From assembly GCA_013397845.1 (NCBI GenBank), contig VZTG01003728.1:761465-825464 (forward strand): DNA of 64,000 nt, in the 5' to 3' direction. Position 1 is the first letter of the stretch, and every line of letters begins with the position of its first letter. Source of the stretch: Melanocharis versteri (lineage: Eukaryota; Chordata; Aves; Passeriformes; Melanocharitidae). This document shows positions 51,805-63,011 of the stretch, one piece after another. The position numbers and the translations under genes were made by a program. Under the pieces are notes generated by a model. It was given only the letters and a program-made list of their open reading frames with translations, was not told the DNA's origin and made no database searches.

Positions 51805-52142
51805 GGCTGACAGATGCAAGAACAAATCTTATGAGGAGCAGCTGAGGGAGCTGGGATTGTTTAGTTTGGAGAAGAGGAGGCTCAGGGGGGACCACATTTC
51901 TCTCTACAACTACCTGGAAGGAGGTGGTAGTGAGGTGAGGGCTGTCCATTTCTGCCATGTCTCAAGTGAAAGGGTGGAAATGGCCTTAATTTGCACCAGG
52001 TGAGGCTCATGTTAGATATTAGAAAAATAAATCACTGTGAGAGTAGTTAGGCATTGAAATATGTTCGCAGGGAGGTGGTGGAGTCACCATCTTTGAAAGT
52101 GTTCAAGAGGCATCTGCATATGGCACCTGGGGATACGGATTA
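51805..52142 (+). mobile_element. CR1 LINE, ORF2 3'-end fragment
   Basis: In the plus strand a short frame reads 'KSYEEQLRELGLFSLEKRRL' and continues with 'RGDHISLYNYLEGG'. This is the conserved C-terminal region of CR1 ORF2. It is followed by diverged equivalents of the '...RLDIRKNF..VVEHWNRLPREVVESPS' segment, seen as 'cagggaggtggtggagtcaccatctttgaa' near 52068-52097. Coding similarity ends near 52142 without a clear CR1 terminal repeat. Frames are broken after about 52000. A second CR1 insertion of the same orientation as the 12.1 kb and 23.3 kb copies. Confidence 0.88.
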
Positions 52143-52436
52143 GATTTTTTTACCAAACAGCTCCCTAAATAAAAACAGCTCCTGAGTCATCACGTCTAGT
52201 GACTATCTTTCAGAAGCATCACATTACATAAACTGATTGAATGCTAATGCCAGAAGGCAATGTGAATGCAGTGTGAAATGCTGATACACAGACTGAAGAG
52301 TTGGTGGTGTTTAATTGTTTATTAATTAAGCTACAACAACACATTCAACTGCATTGATAGAACAATTTTGCTCCGATAGAAAAAAACCATCTGTGTCATA
52401 AGGTTTTAAATTACACTAGAAAACAAAATGGGCACA

Positions 52437-53064
52437 TGCGCTGGTTTTGGCTGGGGTGGAGATAATTTTCTTCATAGTAGCAGTCATGGACCATGTTTTG
52501 GACTTGTGCCGAAACCAGTGTTGATAGCACAGGCATATTTTATCTGTTTTAAAGCAGGGTTTACACATTGTCAAGGCCTTTTCTGCTCCCCACCCCACCA
52601 GACAGAAGGCTGGGGGGGCACAAGGAGTTGGAAGGAGACACAGCCAGAGCAGTTGACCCCGACTGAGTACAGGGATATCCTATTCCACATGACACTGTGT
52701 TTAGCATATAACTCTGGAGGGAAAAGGAGGAAGAGGGGCATTCTGAGTGACCGCATTTGTCTTCCTAAGTCACCATTACAGGTGGTGGAGCCCTGCTTTC
52801 CTGGGGATGGATGGACACCTAACATCTGCCTGCCCATGGGGAGTGGTGAATGAATTCCTTGCTTCACTTTTCCTCTGTGTGCAGCTTTGCTTTACCTATT
52901 TAAACTGTATGTATTTCAATCCACGAGTTTTCTCACTTTTCTCTTCTGATCCTAACTGAGGGAAGTGAGTGAGTGAGTGAGTGAGTGAGTGAGTGAGTGA
53001 GTGAGTGAGTGAGTGAGTGAGTGGCTGTGGGGGACTCAGTTGCTCTCTGGGGTAAACCACAACA
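52437..53064 (+). mobile_element. Solo LTR, same family as 59315-59911
   Basis: A 628-bp element from TG at 52437 ('tgcgctggttttggctgggg') to CA at 53063-53064 ('ggtaaaccacaaca'). Flanking pentamers GCACA (52432-52436) and GCAGA (53065-53069) may be a decayed target-site duplication. Landmarks shared with the 59.3 kb copy and with this LTR type in birds generally are: 'gataattttcttcatagtagc', 'gggggggcacaaggagttgg' near 52612, 'gacacagccagagcagttgacccc' near 52637, a degraded TATA ('gcatataactctgg') near 52705, and 'caatccacgag' near 52917. Sense is plus. A tetranucleotide expansion (52965-53022) sits inside its 3' part. Frames crossing it are not genes. Confidence 0.85.
52965..53022. repeat. 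(GTGA)n microsatellite inside an LTR
   Basis: About 14 perfect GTGA units. The corresponding part of this LTR family normally has a short 'gtgag.gag' motif (the 59.3 kb copy shows reversed 'gctcactcactgcctcac' near 59357). The array therefore appears to have grown from sequence already present in the LTR. Confidence 0.92.
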
Positions 53065-53069
53065 GCAGA

Positions 53070-56000
53070 CTAGTCCCTGAAATGACTATGGTAGTTGCTG
53101 AGTGCAACTTAGTGTATAGCTTAGTGGCAATCAATTTATGAAGTGCAGGTAAAATAGAGAGGTTCTTTGTTTTCAGTTTGAGAGCAGATTGAATATAAGA
53201 ACAAAACATCAAGGCTGACTGAGCATGTAGTGGAATAATAGAAGAACCAGACCCAATACAGTTTCTAGAGTTCAAGATTTTTTGAGTTTTAAACAAATAA
53301 ACTTTTCCTTAGACCTTTTCTGAAAACTAACTCACTAACAGCTCAGGGTTTCCAGTGATCTCTCTAGCAGACAGAAAATATTTCTGTCTATTATTCTTCT
53401 CTTCCTTGGTCTCTGTAACCCTTCTAAGTTAAAGAAGGTCTTACTTTGCTATGAATAATTTTGGCTTCTGTACAGTGTTTCCTTGTATGTGAACACAGCT
53501 TGTAGCTGTGAGTGCCCTCTCACTCTCACTAGGTAGAGGTCACTAAGAATAACTGTACTGGAGCATGAACCTTCACCATTATCCCACTAACAGAAAGCTG
53601 GTGTAAGCAGAAAATGAGGCTCTATCTATAAAATTTGAAAACCTAGTCTTTAGAAAGGAAGCCTAGAATTTTGCGATCATGGTTCAGTTTTGAACTTCTG
53701 CAAACACTATGTTTATCTTCAGCAGCCGCACCATAGGAGTTGAGGCTTTCCTCAGCTAATGTACAGAGTCAAGAACAGGGTGGGAAAAGGTTTATTTGCT
53801 GCAAAACTGATTTAGTGGTGAGATAGGTGTTTTTCTCATGCACCTGGATTGCAGTTGGCAGCAGATATGGAGTAAGAAATACTTTTTGCCTGAAGGCATG
53901 TTGGCAACTTTAGAACTGCTTTCCCTTTTGCTCTCTGGTGCTTTCTGCTTTCCTTTCTGATCCCTGGTAGAGGTGATCCTAACAAGTTGTTTGCTGTTGC
54001 AGAGAGTTATGATAGAAGCGAGTCCTGTAATTCCTTCTGTGATACTTGGCTATGATTCTGGCTTTTGGTGTTCCACTTTAGACCTTTAGACTGCTATGAA
54101 GTGCTTGGAAATTTTGTAGCCTTTGAGGCACAGGAGCACGTGATTGTTTGTTCAGAACTACGTATCTCTTCCATCATTGCTTCCAGTCACAGAATATGGA
54201 GGTTCATTGAACATTATAGATTTTTCCAGTTTCATATACTAATTGTTAGCAATCACCTTTCATATAGTTATGGCCTGCAGCCCAACTTGAAATGAGGAAC
54301 TTTGGCAGCCCTGACCTGGCAGTAAGGTTTTAAAGAGACATGATCCTTAACGTTCTTTAGCACATGCCTGAAAGGCAAATGCTGCTTCCACCAAAGAGTT
54401 AGGGTATTGTTCCAACAGCAGCACACTCCTGCATGAAAAAAATGACAAATACATTAATCAAGGCCTACAAGAGAAACAGATTGTACCTGCATGAGTGCAG
54501 CCTCCTTGTTCCATAATATGAAAATTAGTCATTTCTCCCCAGTCATAACAGGAGGTACAACTCTTACCCAAAATAACTTTCCCAGCACTATTAATTTTAC
54601 CTTAAACTGAACTGTGAGTAATTCCCGCTGTTACAATCAGCCACAAATGACCAAGCACAACCTCCTTCTATAATATCACCAGCTGCTTCTTTGGGACTAA
54701 TGCTATCTGATGGTGTCTTTTTACCTTACCCTCCAAGTCAGTCACTCCACCTAGATATGACTGCTTCTACCTATGGTATGAACAGAGGGGAATATTCTCC
54801 TCCCAGGAAGAGTAAAATTAAAAAGAGATTGTAAGTCAAAGAAATTGCAAGAATCCTTTAAGAAAATGTTTAGATGTGACTTTTCCAGTTTGTGGAAGTT
54901 TTAGAAGACCATAAAAGATTATACCTCCAGAAGTTTCACAATGGAGAACATACCATTTCAGAGGCTGTGTATCATGACATTACATTCTCATTTGCAGAAT
55001 ATAGTATATTAGTCACTGTAAAATCAGCAGTTTTGCTGATGGATTTTTTTCAATATCTGACTTTTTCTCATTACAAAGCTTTTAGTTTAAATACATTACA
55101 TTGTCGTATTACAACACTACCGTGGCAATCACGTCTGGTGCAAGTGCAAGGGCACACACCCTTGGAAATTTGATCTGTGCAGTAGCCACTGGTTGCAGAG
55201 AAACTTTTGGGAAGTTTTGAAAACTTCAGAAGCCTCTCTTGAAAGATCGTATTTGGTCCAATGTTCTATATCTCCCTTAGGACCACTTTCCTGGCAGATC
55301 ACATTACCCATTGTTTTGGATAGCAGCCAGGACTCATGGGTCACTGGGAGAGTGTCTCCCACTCAAATGAGGTTAACAGGGTTCCATCTCAATTCTGCTG
55401 AATATTAGAATTTGAACAATGTGTTACTGACAACAAACTTTAATGAAATCACACATGAAACAACATTAAATGACTTAAGGAACAAGATACATATTGTAAA
55501 AATTAATCAGGTTAAATGCACACATTCTGCATAAAGAAAATTTTATTATTAGCTGTATTTTACAGAACAGATATAATAAACACAAGGTGGTGAATAAATA
55601 GAACAGTGCTGTGCATTTAGTGTACCAATAAGTAATGAGCTTTAGCTGTAGTAAAGTCTTTAGTGCTGTCATCTGTAACCACTAGGACTTGTTGCTTGCA
55701 CTGAAATATAAAGGTCAGAATATACTTTTAAAATATTCCACTAAAAATGGAATCTATTGATTTGATATGGTTTAAAATAACATTATCACTGACAGTGGTT
55801 CTTAATCTTTAGGGTTAATTTTAAGTCATGGATTATTTGAAAACTTTTTTAGTTGGTTTCCTATTGGTTGAGATATTTTAAATTGGTTATGGTCATTTGA
55901 AAACCTGATGCATCAGTTATATGGTTTCATATTGAATATATCATTAACTTCCCATTATTTAGGAGGTTATCTCTAGGTCAGTTTGTTGCACTTAAAAAAG

Positions 56001-59000
56001 GAAAAGAGCATCATCAGGCTCCTGGTTATAAACCTTGTAGTAAATGTAACTCCTACACTTTTAGCTAAAGCAAAAAACAGATTATGTCAGATAAATACTA
56101 ATTAATCTCAAATAGTAAATAGATGAATTAACTTCTGTCCCTTGTTTTTTTCTCAAGCACAGATTAGTTATAAACCTGGCTAACTTGTCATTTAAACTGA
56201 GTTTATGAGTGGTTGCATAAGTGAAATAGCAGTGAACATACAGTCTGTATTGACAAATATTCACTAAAAGCTTTGCAGAGGTTTATTCTTTTCACATATA
56301 CCAGATTTACTTCATTAATTTAACTCTACTAACTTTGGCAGAATTAGCCTTTCCTGACGCAAACCAAGAAGAATACTGGGTGTCTGACAGGGAGAGGTAT
56401 GACTGATGAATTGCAGGCTTTTACACCCATCTGGCTATATGACTACTACAGTGAAGGGGATGGATAAAGGAGAGAAGACAAAAGCAGAGAAGTAGAAGCA
56501 GAAGCAGAGCTAGGAAATAGATTGGTTTGAATAGGTACCCAGACCCTGGGCCCGCAGTAATGCCCACCACTTTTGGGTTAAATTACAATAGTATTCATCC
56601 CACAAACTCATTGTCATACTATTTGCTTGCACATAGTTTCATTGCTGACAACAAACCAGCTATTCACTGAACTGTGGCTATATAGAGCAGTTTGTAGGTA
56701 GGTCAAGACCTGAGGTGTTTTCATAATCTCTGCATCTTGTCTCAGATGACCTGTGCTGCATCCGTCTCTCAGGACAACCTTGTATGATTGCAAGGGTAGA
56801 GAAGACTGAACAAAGCCACTTTTTTTTTTTAACCTCTGTAGACTGCTACAAAGACAATCATCACAGGGTCTTCAAAGTGCAGACAACACAGGGCGAAATA
56901 ACCCCTGAACAGTTAGTGATATACCAAGAATCCCGGGATAGTTTTCCAGAAATCAGAGTTCCTGACACTAGAAGTTTTGCACTGTAATTTACCTCAAGTG
57001 AGAATAAGACTGTTTGGTATTCTATTTATACAGCTTTATCTTGAGTCAGAGTGGGCACTGGAGCCAGAATGGACACTGGGAGCCATGAAAACACATTTCT
57101 AATAATCCCAGCTCTCTGAGGAGTGTTATTCCCACTTCAAATAACCTACCTACAGAATGGAGATAACAGTAAATACTGCCCTGTCTTGTGTGGACACGAG
57201 TTAAGAGGTTTTGCTCCACAGCATTTCAAACATACAAAGTTATAGAATTATTTACGATGAAAGTAAGGCATTCAATGCTGACTAAAGAAAAGGCATTACA
57301 TTATTGTCTCCAGTTTTAAATATTTTTGTTGAAGTTATGTTTCCCCACTGTGGGTATTTCTTAAAAATAGTAGAACTCCGGTTTAACTTAAAGAAATTAT
57401 TGCAGAGGTGTCTATTTTTATCAGTGAGCCTTTGTTAAACACAGCAAATTTGGTGAGCCTTTGTTAAACACAGCAAATTTGGGTTTTTTTCTTATTTAAC
57501 TCCTGCATGTACATGATTTCTATGTACATTGTGATCTTCTGCTTTACCCTGTGGTAATTAAAACCTGTTAATTCAGTTCTAGCACAACTGAGACTACAGT
57601 TCATGTAGTTTTCACCATCTTCTTGGGCTAAGAAACTCTTGGTCTGCTTTGAGGCTTACAGTGGGAATCTTGCAAATTTTTTTTCACTTTTATTGTTTCT
57701 TAAAACAGCCTATTCTTAGGGAAAATTACCTTATTAGAAGAGAAGTACTGGTGAAATCTGGAAAAATTACTTGAGGGAATCCTGGTGGCTCAAAAATGGA
57801 AGGTAATGAAAACACACTTTCAGTAAGTTTTCTTTACAGAAGTCCATGAGGTGACCAGAATACTGACTTCACAGTGCTGCAAGCTTTCCCCTGTTCTGTG
57901 AGCCTTCACTACCATGTTTTCCAGACGGATCTGCCATATGATGTCCCAAATCACAAGAGAAACTCTACCACTGCATGTGTAGAAGGAAGACACACACATT
58001 AAGACGTTGATGTCTTTGATAGTTGAAAGTTACAGGGTGCACTTGAAGTCTCCTTGCTATGACTATATTTAACCTGGAAAGTAGATCAGAAAGCATGCCC
58101 AGGCTTCTTGACCCAAGCACATACCTTCTCACATCTGCACTGTGATGAAATGAGAGACAGGAGTTCCTCTGGAATTGGTTTCTTCAGAAGAAACTTGGGT
58201 TTCCAAGCCGGAAGGGAGCCATACTACTTTTCTAACAGATTCCTCACTTGACAATCAGATGACCCTGGTATACATTACTGACAGCACTCATTCCTTAGTA
58301 TATTTGAAGATTAATCAGAAGTGTATTTTTTTTCTTTTTTACTCTGTGAGCTTATCCAGATGCAGGTATTTTTTCCTTCTTTTGAGCAGAAGATCTGTCA
58401 TTAACTGAGCTGGGAACAGTATTTTCCCTAACCCTTCTATCTTTATAAAAGACCTTAGAAAATTTGCTGTTGTTTTGGAAAGAATAGATGGACACTTTAA
58501 AACATATACCACTGGCCTATTACGAGAAGATCTCAAAACCAAATTTGAGGATTAAAAGTCTTTTTAGCAAAAAGAAAGAGCAAATAGTTGCCATAATGAC
58601 AGTCTTCATAACCATTCCTTTTGTGATACTTGGATTCTGAGGCCTGAGTAATTTTTCTACCTTGTAATTTTGAGAAGATTAAAACTTCAGCACTGCAGCT
58701 GTTTTCTTCAAGAAAATCTATGGCTGTGGAATTATAATACATATGGTAATGCTACATTAGTGTAGTATTATTCACATCACTATAGTTAAACTTGGGTCAG
58801 CACTTCCTTTTAGACTCTGTGAAGTTAGGGTTTGTCCATGCACATTTCCTTTTAGCTGAGTTGGAACATGATGGCTCAGCCTTACAACAATATTTGCTTA
58901 TTTTTTTGCAAAGCTGTTTGAAAAACCTCTGATCGAAAGCTCTTAATCTTATCGCTAAGTGTTACTATGTCTCATTTCAAAATATGTGGCATATTTAATT

Positions 59001-59314
59001 GTCACTGAAACCCTTTCCTGATTTGTAACTTTAGAGACAATATGTTACTGGAATTAAAGTTTTAATGTAAGATTTTTTTTCACTTAATTTACTTTCCTTA
59101 ACTTAAATTACTTTCCAATGGCTTAGCTGCCCCTACAAATGCATCTTGTTAACACTCAGAATGCTGGGAGAAGGTGAGGTACTCTGGTTTTCCTCTTAAT
59201 CAGCTTTATTCTATTTAGTGGCCTCCAAATCTAAACCCCTTTGAACAGGGAAAATGCAAATATTCAGTTATTGAATCCTTTAAAGTAGATTTATCCATTG
59301 GAGTCTATCATACT
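53070..59314. other. Noncoding stretch, no gene seen
   Basis: About 6 kb between the two related LTRs. AT-rich, open frames under about 95 codons, one small tandem duplication at 57424-57481. It does not resemble retroviral internal sequence, so the two LTRs are not the ends of one provirus; their opposite orientation agrees. Confidence 0.55.
57424..57481. repeat. 29-bp perfect tandem duplication
   Basis: The unit beginning 'gtgagcctttgttaaacaca' occupies 57424-57452 and is repeated without differences at 57453-57481. Perfect identity suggests a recent event or an allelic length variant. Confidence 0.93.
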
Positions 59315-59911
59315 TGTCACGGTTTAACTCCAGCCAGCAACCAAGCCTCACATAACTGCTCACTCACTGCCTCACCAGCAGGATCTGGGAAAGAGTCACA
59401 AGGGTAAAAGCTGGAAAACTCAGAGGCTGAGATACACACAGTTGAATAGGGAAAGCAAAAGCCCCATAAAAAAGCAAAATGAAACAAGGAATGAATACAC
59501 TGCTTCCCAGGGGCAGGCAGGTGCTCAGCCATCTCCAGGAGAGCAGGGCCCAATCTCACATAATGGTGACTTGGGAAGACAAACACCATCACTCTAAACG
59601 TTTCTCCCCTTCCTCCTTCTTCCCCCCACTTTGTACACTGAGCATGATGTCACGAGGTCTGGAATATCCCTTTGATCAGTTGGGGTCACCTGTCCTGGCT
59701 GTGTCTCCTCCCAGCCTCCCAGGCACCCCCAGCCCCCTCACCACCGTGGCAGTACGAGAGGCAGAAAAGGCCTTGGCTCTGTGTGAGCTCTGCTCAGCAA
59801 TAACAAAAACATCTCCTCATTACCAACCCTGTGTTCAGCACAAATCCCAAACACAGCCCCATGCCAGCCACTGTGAAAAAAATTAGCTCTACCTCTGCCA
59901 AATTAAGTGCA
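59315..59911 (-). mobile_element. Solo LTR with 5-bp target-site duplication
   Basis: A 597-bp element from TG at 59315 ('tgtcacggtttaactccagc') to CA at 59910-59911, flanked by ATACT at 59310-59314 and 59912-59916. Reading the minus strand from 59911 gives 'tgcacttaatttggcagagg', which aligns with the start of the plus-oriented copy at 52437 and confirms the boundary. Other shared landmarks are reversed 'gcatgatgtcacgaggtctggaatatccctttgatcagttggggtcacctgtcctggctgtgtc' between 59643 and 59706 and 'ctcactcactgcctcac' near 59359. Sense is minus. The TATA region near 59632 is degraded. No internal proviral sequence flanks it. Open frames through it, including one of 135 codons, are incidental. 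Confidence 0.88.
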
Positions 59912-59916
59912 ATACT

Positions 59917-62257
59917 TCATGGCATTTCTGAAACTCCAGAGTGGAAATATAAGACAGTGTTTATAAAAATTCTCTTCTTCAAACACTTCCAGCTTCATTC
60001 AGTAAAATCATTATTTGTTCAAATAGCACTCCCTGGTTTCAAATCTTTCTACTTTTGAACCCACTGATATATTTTTCTGTCATAATTAGGTGTTGATATG
60101 TTCCTAAGCATTACTTCAGGGACGAGAAGGGGAGCCAGAGAAAGATGACCAATGGAAGACAGAAAGGAGAAAACATGCCTTTCAAAAGCCCTACTTTATT
60201 TGGGTCCTATAGTCATTGTCTATGCTTCCTCCTTAGTAGAAAATTTCTGTTCTTCTCTATCACTCCTAGCTGGAATGACTTTAATAACCTGGTTTGGCAA
60301 TGCACTATATTCCAATGACCCCAAAGTGTGCCCTATGGTTGGGCTTAATAGAAAAGTACCTTGGAGATGACACATAAACCTTTTTCTGTAATGGTTTTCT
60401 TGAGAAATATGATTAATTTCACCTGCTTCTTAGATTCTGGGTAATTTTAATCTAGCCAGTAAAAAAAAAGAAGCTGTATAACATGCACGTCTCCCTTTTT
60501 TTCTCTTATGTCTGGGCTGTATTCCCTCCTCTTTTCCTACAAGCAGCACAATGGTAAAGGCTTTTCTAAACACCTAAAATGTCAAGTATGGTACTCATAT
60601 GGTCAGTTTAGAGTAACTAACCCCTAGTTTGTGCATGTCTTCCTTTGGACAATCTGCATCCTCCAGTGATGATGACCCTCTCTGCTTACCTTTACTTGTG
60701 CCAGGTAGTTACCAAATTTGCCAAAAATTTTCCAGTCACATATATATTGTACACAGAGTACAGGGATGTACATTTCTACCTGTTAAAAGTACAGCATACA
60801 CACTAGTCACACAGAGGGATTTAGATTTCTGTGTTTTTGATAAAACGCCTTGGTTTTGAATCCCATTTTACCTAATGCGGAAAGATACTTTACTGTCAGA
60901 TGTTCAAGTATACCTTTTATTCCTAGTTAAAATGAAGTTGAGCTCTCTCTCCCACCATGTCCCTTAAGACGAGTAACTGCTGGTGGTGTTTCCACTTTGC
61001 AGTCTGCAGTCACTCAGAAGATGTCACACTATTTCTTAGGCTTGGCTGCATCTGACAATTGGTCCAGCTAATACCTAAATGGAGAAAAAACTGTACAGAC
61101 AGTGCAGTAGCTGCACAGACAGTGCCGTAGCTGCAGAGCAGCAGGACTGGGAGAACTTGGCATAAAAAAGGCTTGCCAAGCAAGAATTCTTTGTTCTTTA
61201 TTTTTCTGAGGGATGAAACCCTGGGGTTTTTTTTACCAATCTCAGGAGCTTCCCATAAATTTTCTGCTTCCTCTGACAGGCAGTTGGCTGCAGCTTCCAT
61301 CGGCACACTCTGGACATTGGTTTTAGAGTTTCTTGAGCATAGCTTTAATCATGTCTGCTATCAAGAGAGCTATAGATAAATATATTGCATTTGGTTCAAG
61401 CAGAGCTCCACTGTTGTCCATGTCCATGTTGTACAGACAAACTTTGTGTATATTTGTGTGTGTGTGTAATCCACAATATTTCCTAATGTCCCTTATGCAC
61501 TCTTATTCTCACATCCTTTTCAACTTGTTCAAGTTTTTTTTCCCAAACCTGACATCTTTGAAATCACTAATGTAGTTGAAAAATGGGTATATCATATATT
61601 ATAATAATTCTATATAATAGGTAGTAGGATTTTCTTTGTACTCAACACAAGGGTTTAATTTTAAACCCACTCTGCACAACTGTAAAGGCTACAGCAGGTC
61701 TAAGGCAGAGGCTTTCAGTATCTATACTGCCGTGCCTTCATCTCAGACATTAACTTGTCAAACAACACATCTGTCTTCACGTGGATTACTGTGATATGCT
61801 GCCCACACCGAGTTCTTCTTACTGCCTTTCTTGCCTTCTATTTTTAACTTTTCTTCAATAAGTGATGTCTTTCTTATACAGTTTGGCCTGCAAGGATTTA
61901 TATCTGCTAGGACTTGCTGTGGCTTCCATAACAAAATCCATGGTCTCAATTTCACAGTTATGGTCTACAATATGTGGGTGGAGAACTGAGTGAGAGCTAC
62001 AGACGAGGACAATTGCCAATGGAATATCCAAGCCTTCATCTAAAACTCCACCTTTTCACGGCTTAGATGCCCTGCTCATCAGGGAGGCACCTACTCCTGC
62101 TCAATACTTAGAACTCTCAATCCTCTCCTGAAATGATGCATCTAAGTTATGTTCTTGCAAAGTCTATGTCATTCTTTCCTTCAAAAACCTGTCTGGAAGT
62201 CTCATTCAGAAAAAAATACCTTATGGGAGACATTTTGGACTAAATTGTTTAGAGTTG
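59917..62257. other. Noncoding stretch, no gene seen
   Basis: AT-rich DNA with short open frames. Contains a 20-bp tandem duplication at 61095-61134 and a short (GT)n run near 61455-61467. No gene or repeat family recognised. Confidence 0.5.
61095..61134. repeat. 20-bp tandem duplication
   Basis: The unit 'acagacagtgcagtagctgc' at 61095-61114 is repeated at 61115-61134 with one substitution. Confidence 0.88.
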
Positions 62258-62723
62258 TGTGGCGGTGGTCAGCAGCCTGGCCTCAGGGCCACGAGGCCGC
62301 AAGTCTATTAAGCATGTCCAGTGGGCTGATCTGGCCACCGCTCCACATGGTTAGGGAGACTTGCCTCCCTCCCTGGAAGGGAGATGCAACTTTCCCTCCT
62401 CGTTGTTAAAAATAAGTTCTTTCTCACATTTGTTCGCTGTGATCCCTATTATGTTAAGTTGTTAATTATGTTCCCTATCCCACAATCCCTCATGGTTTTC
62501 CCGCTCTTCCCCATGCAAAAGTCTCTGGAAATCCCCTAACTCTCCCCGCCCTTCCTATGAATATGTTAATCTTCCCTAGAACCTTCCCCATTTCCTAGTT
62601 GTTGATTGGTTGCTGTAACAAGTTACACCCCTTTGACTCTGTAATTGGACACTTTTGAATGTCAGTTATGTCATCCTTGTTTCATGGTTGGACAATGCTT
62701 GTATCTGCCCGCCTTTGGATTCC

Positions 62724-62730
62724 TTTATAA
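62724..62730 (+). promoter_or_regulatory. TATA box of the LTR promoter
   Basis: TTTATAA in a 'tcctttataaccc' context inside the LTR. The expected transcription start, 25-30 bases downstream, would be near 62753-62758. Whether the promoter is active in this host cannot be seen from sequence. Confidence 0.75.
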
Positions 62731-62790
62731 CCCGTTGTTGCCCTTTGTCTGGGCTCTTTGTGCCCCCGTCCTTCTGTCCCTTCGCCTCTC

Positions 62791-62796
62791 AATAAA
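62791..62796 (+). terminator. LTR polyadenylation signal
   Basis: A canonical AATAAA 61 bases after the TATA box, in 'cctctcaataaaccc'. Cleavage would be expected near 62806-62826, which sets the R/U5 boundary. Confidence 0.75.
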
Positions 62797-63011
62797 CCCT
62801 CCCTGCCTTTACCCTCACAAAGAGTCCCTCCTGTTCTTCCTGCCTCCTGCGCCTTTGCTATCGAGCCCTCGTCGTGCCCTGGGTGCGATCACGGCTAGGA
62901 CTCCGCACTCGCAAGGTGCTGTCGCTCAGCCCTCAGCCAGCTCGGGTTGTGTTGCGGACCCCTTCAACGAGGCGCCCCGCAAGGGCAAGGGACCACACCG
63001 CAACAGAGTTG

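Larger units (their letters stand above)
62258..63005 (+). mobile_element. Well-preserved solo retroviral LTR with 6-bp target-site duplication
   Basis: A 748-bp LTR from TGTGGCGG at 62258 to CCGCAACA at 63005. The ends form an inverted repeat with seven of eight bases matching. GAGTTG flanks it exactly at 62252-62257 and 63006-63011. A 6-bp duplication is typical of alpha/betaretrovirus-like (ERVK-type) elements. A TATA box (TTTATAA, 62724-62730) and AATAAA (62791-62796) place U3 at about 62258-62755, a short R of roughly 60 bases, and a U5 of about 180 bases that is GC- and CpG-rich. Sense is plus. It shows no relation by eye to the other LTRs here. No primer-binding site or gag sequence follows, so it is a solo LTR. 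Preserved ends, signals and CpGs suggest it is among the youngest insertions in the window. Confidence 0.9.

Noticed and set aside
52428..52853. 141-codon plus-strand open frame
   Set aside because: It lies almost wholly inside the LTR at 52437-53064, in noncoding U3/R sequence.
59479..59886. 135-codon plus-strand open frame
   Set aside because: It is antisense to the LTR at 59315-59911; no protein family resemblance.
52437..59911. A complete provirus bounded by the two related LTRs
   Set aside because: The LTRs are in opposite orientations, each has its own different flanking pentamers, and the interval has no gag, pol or env-like frame.
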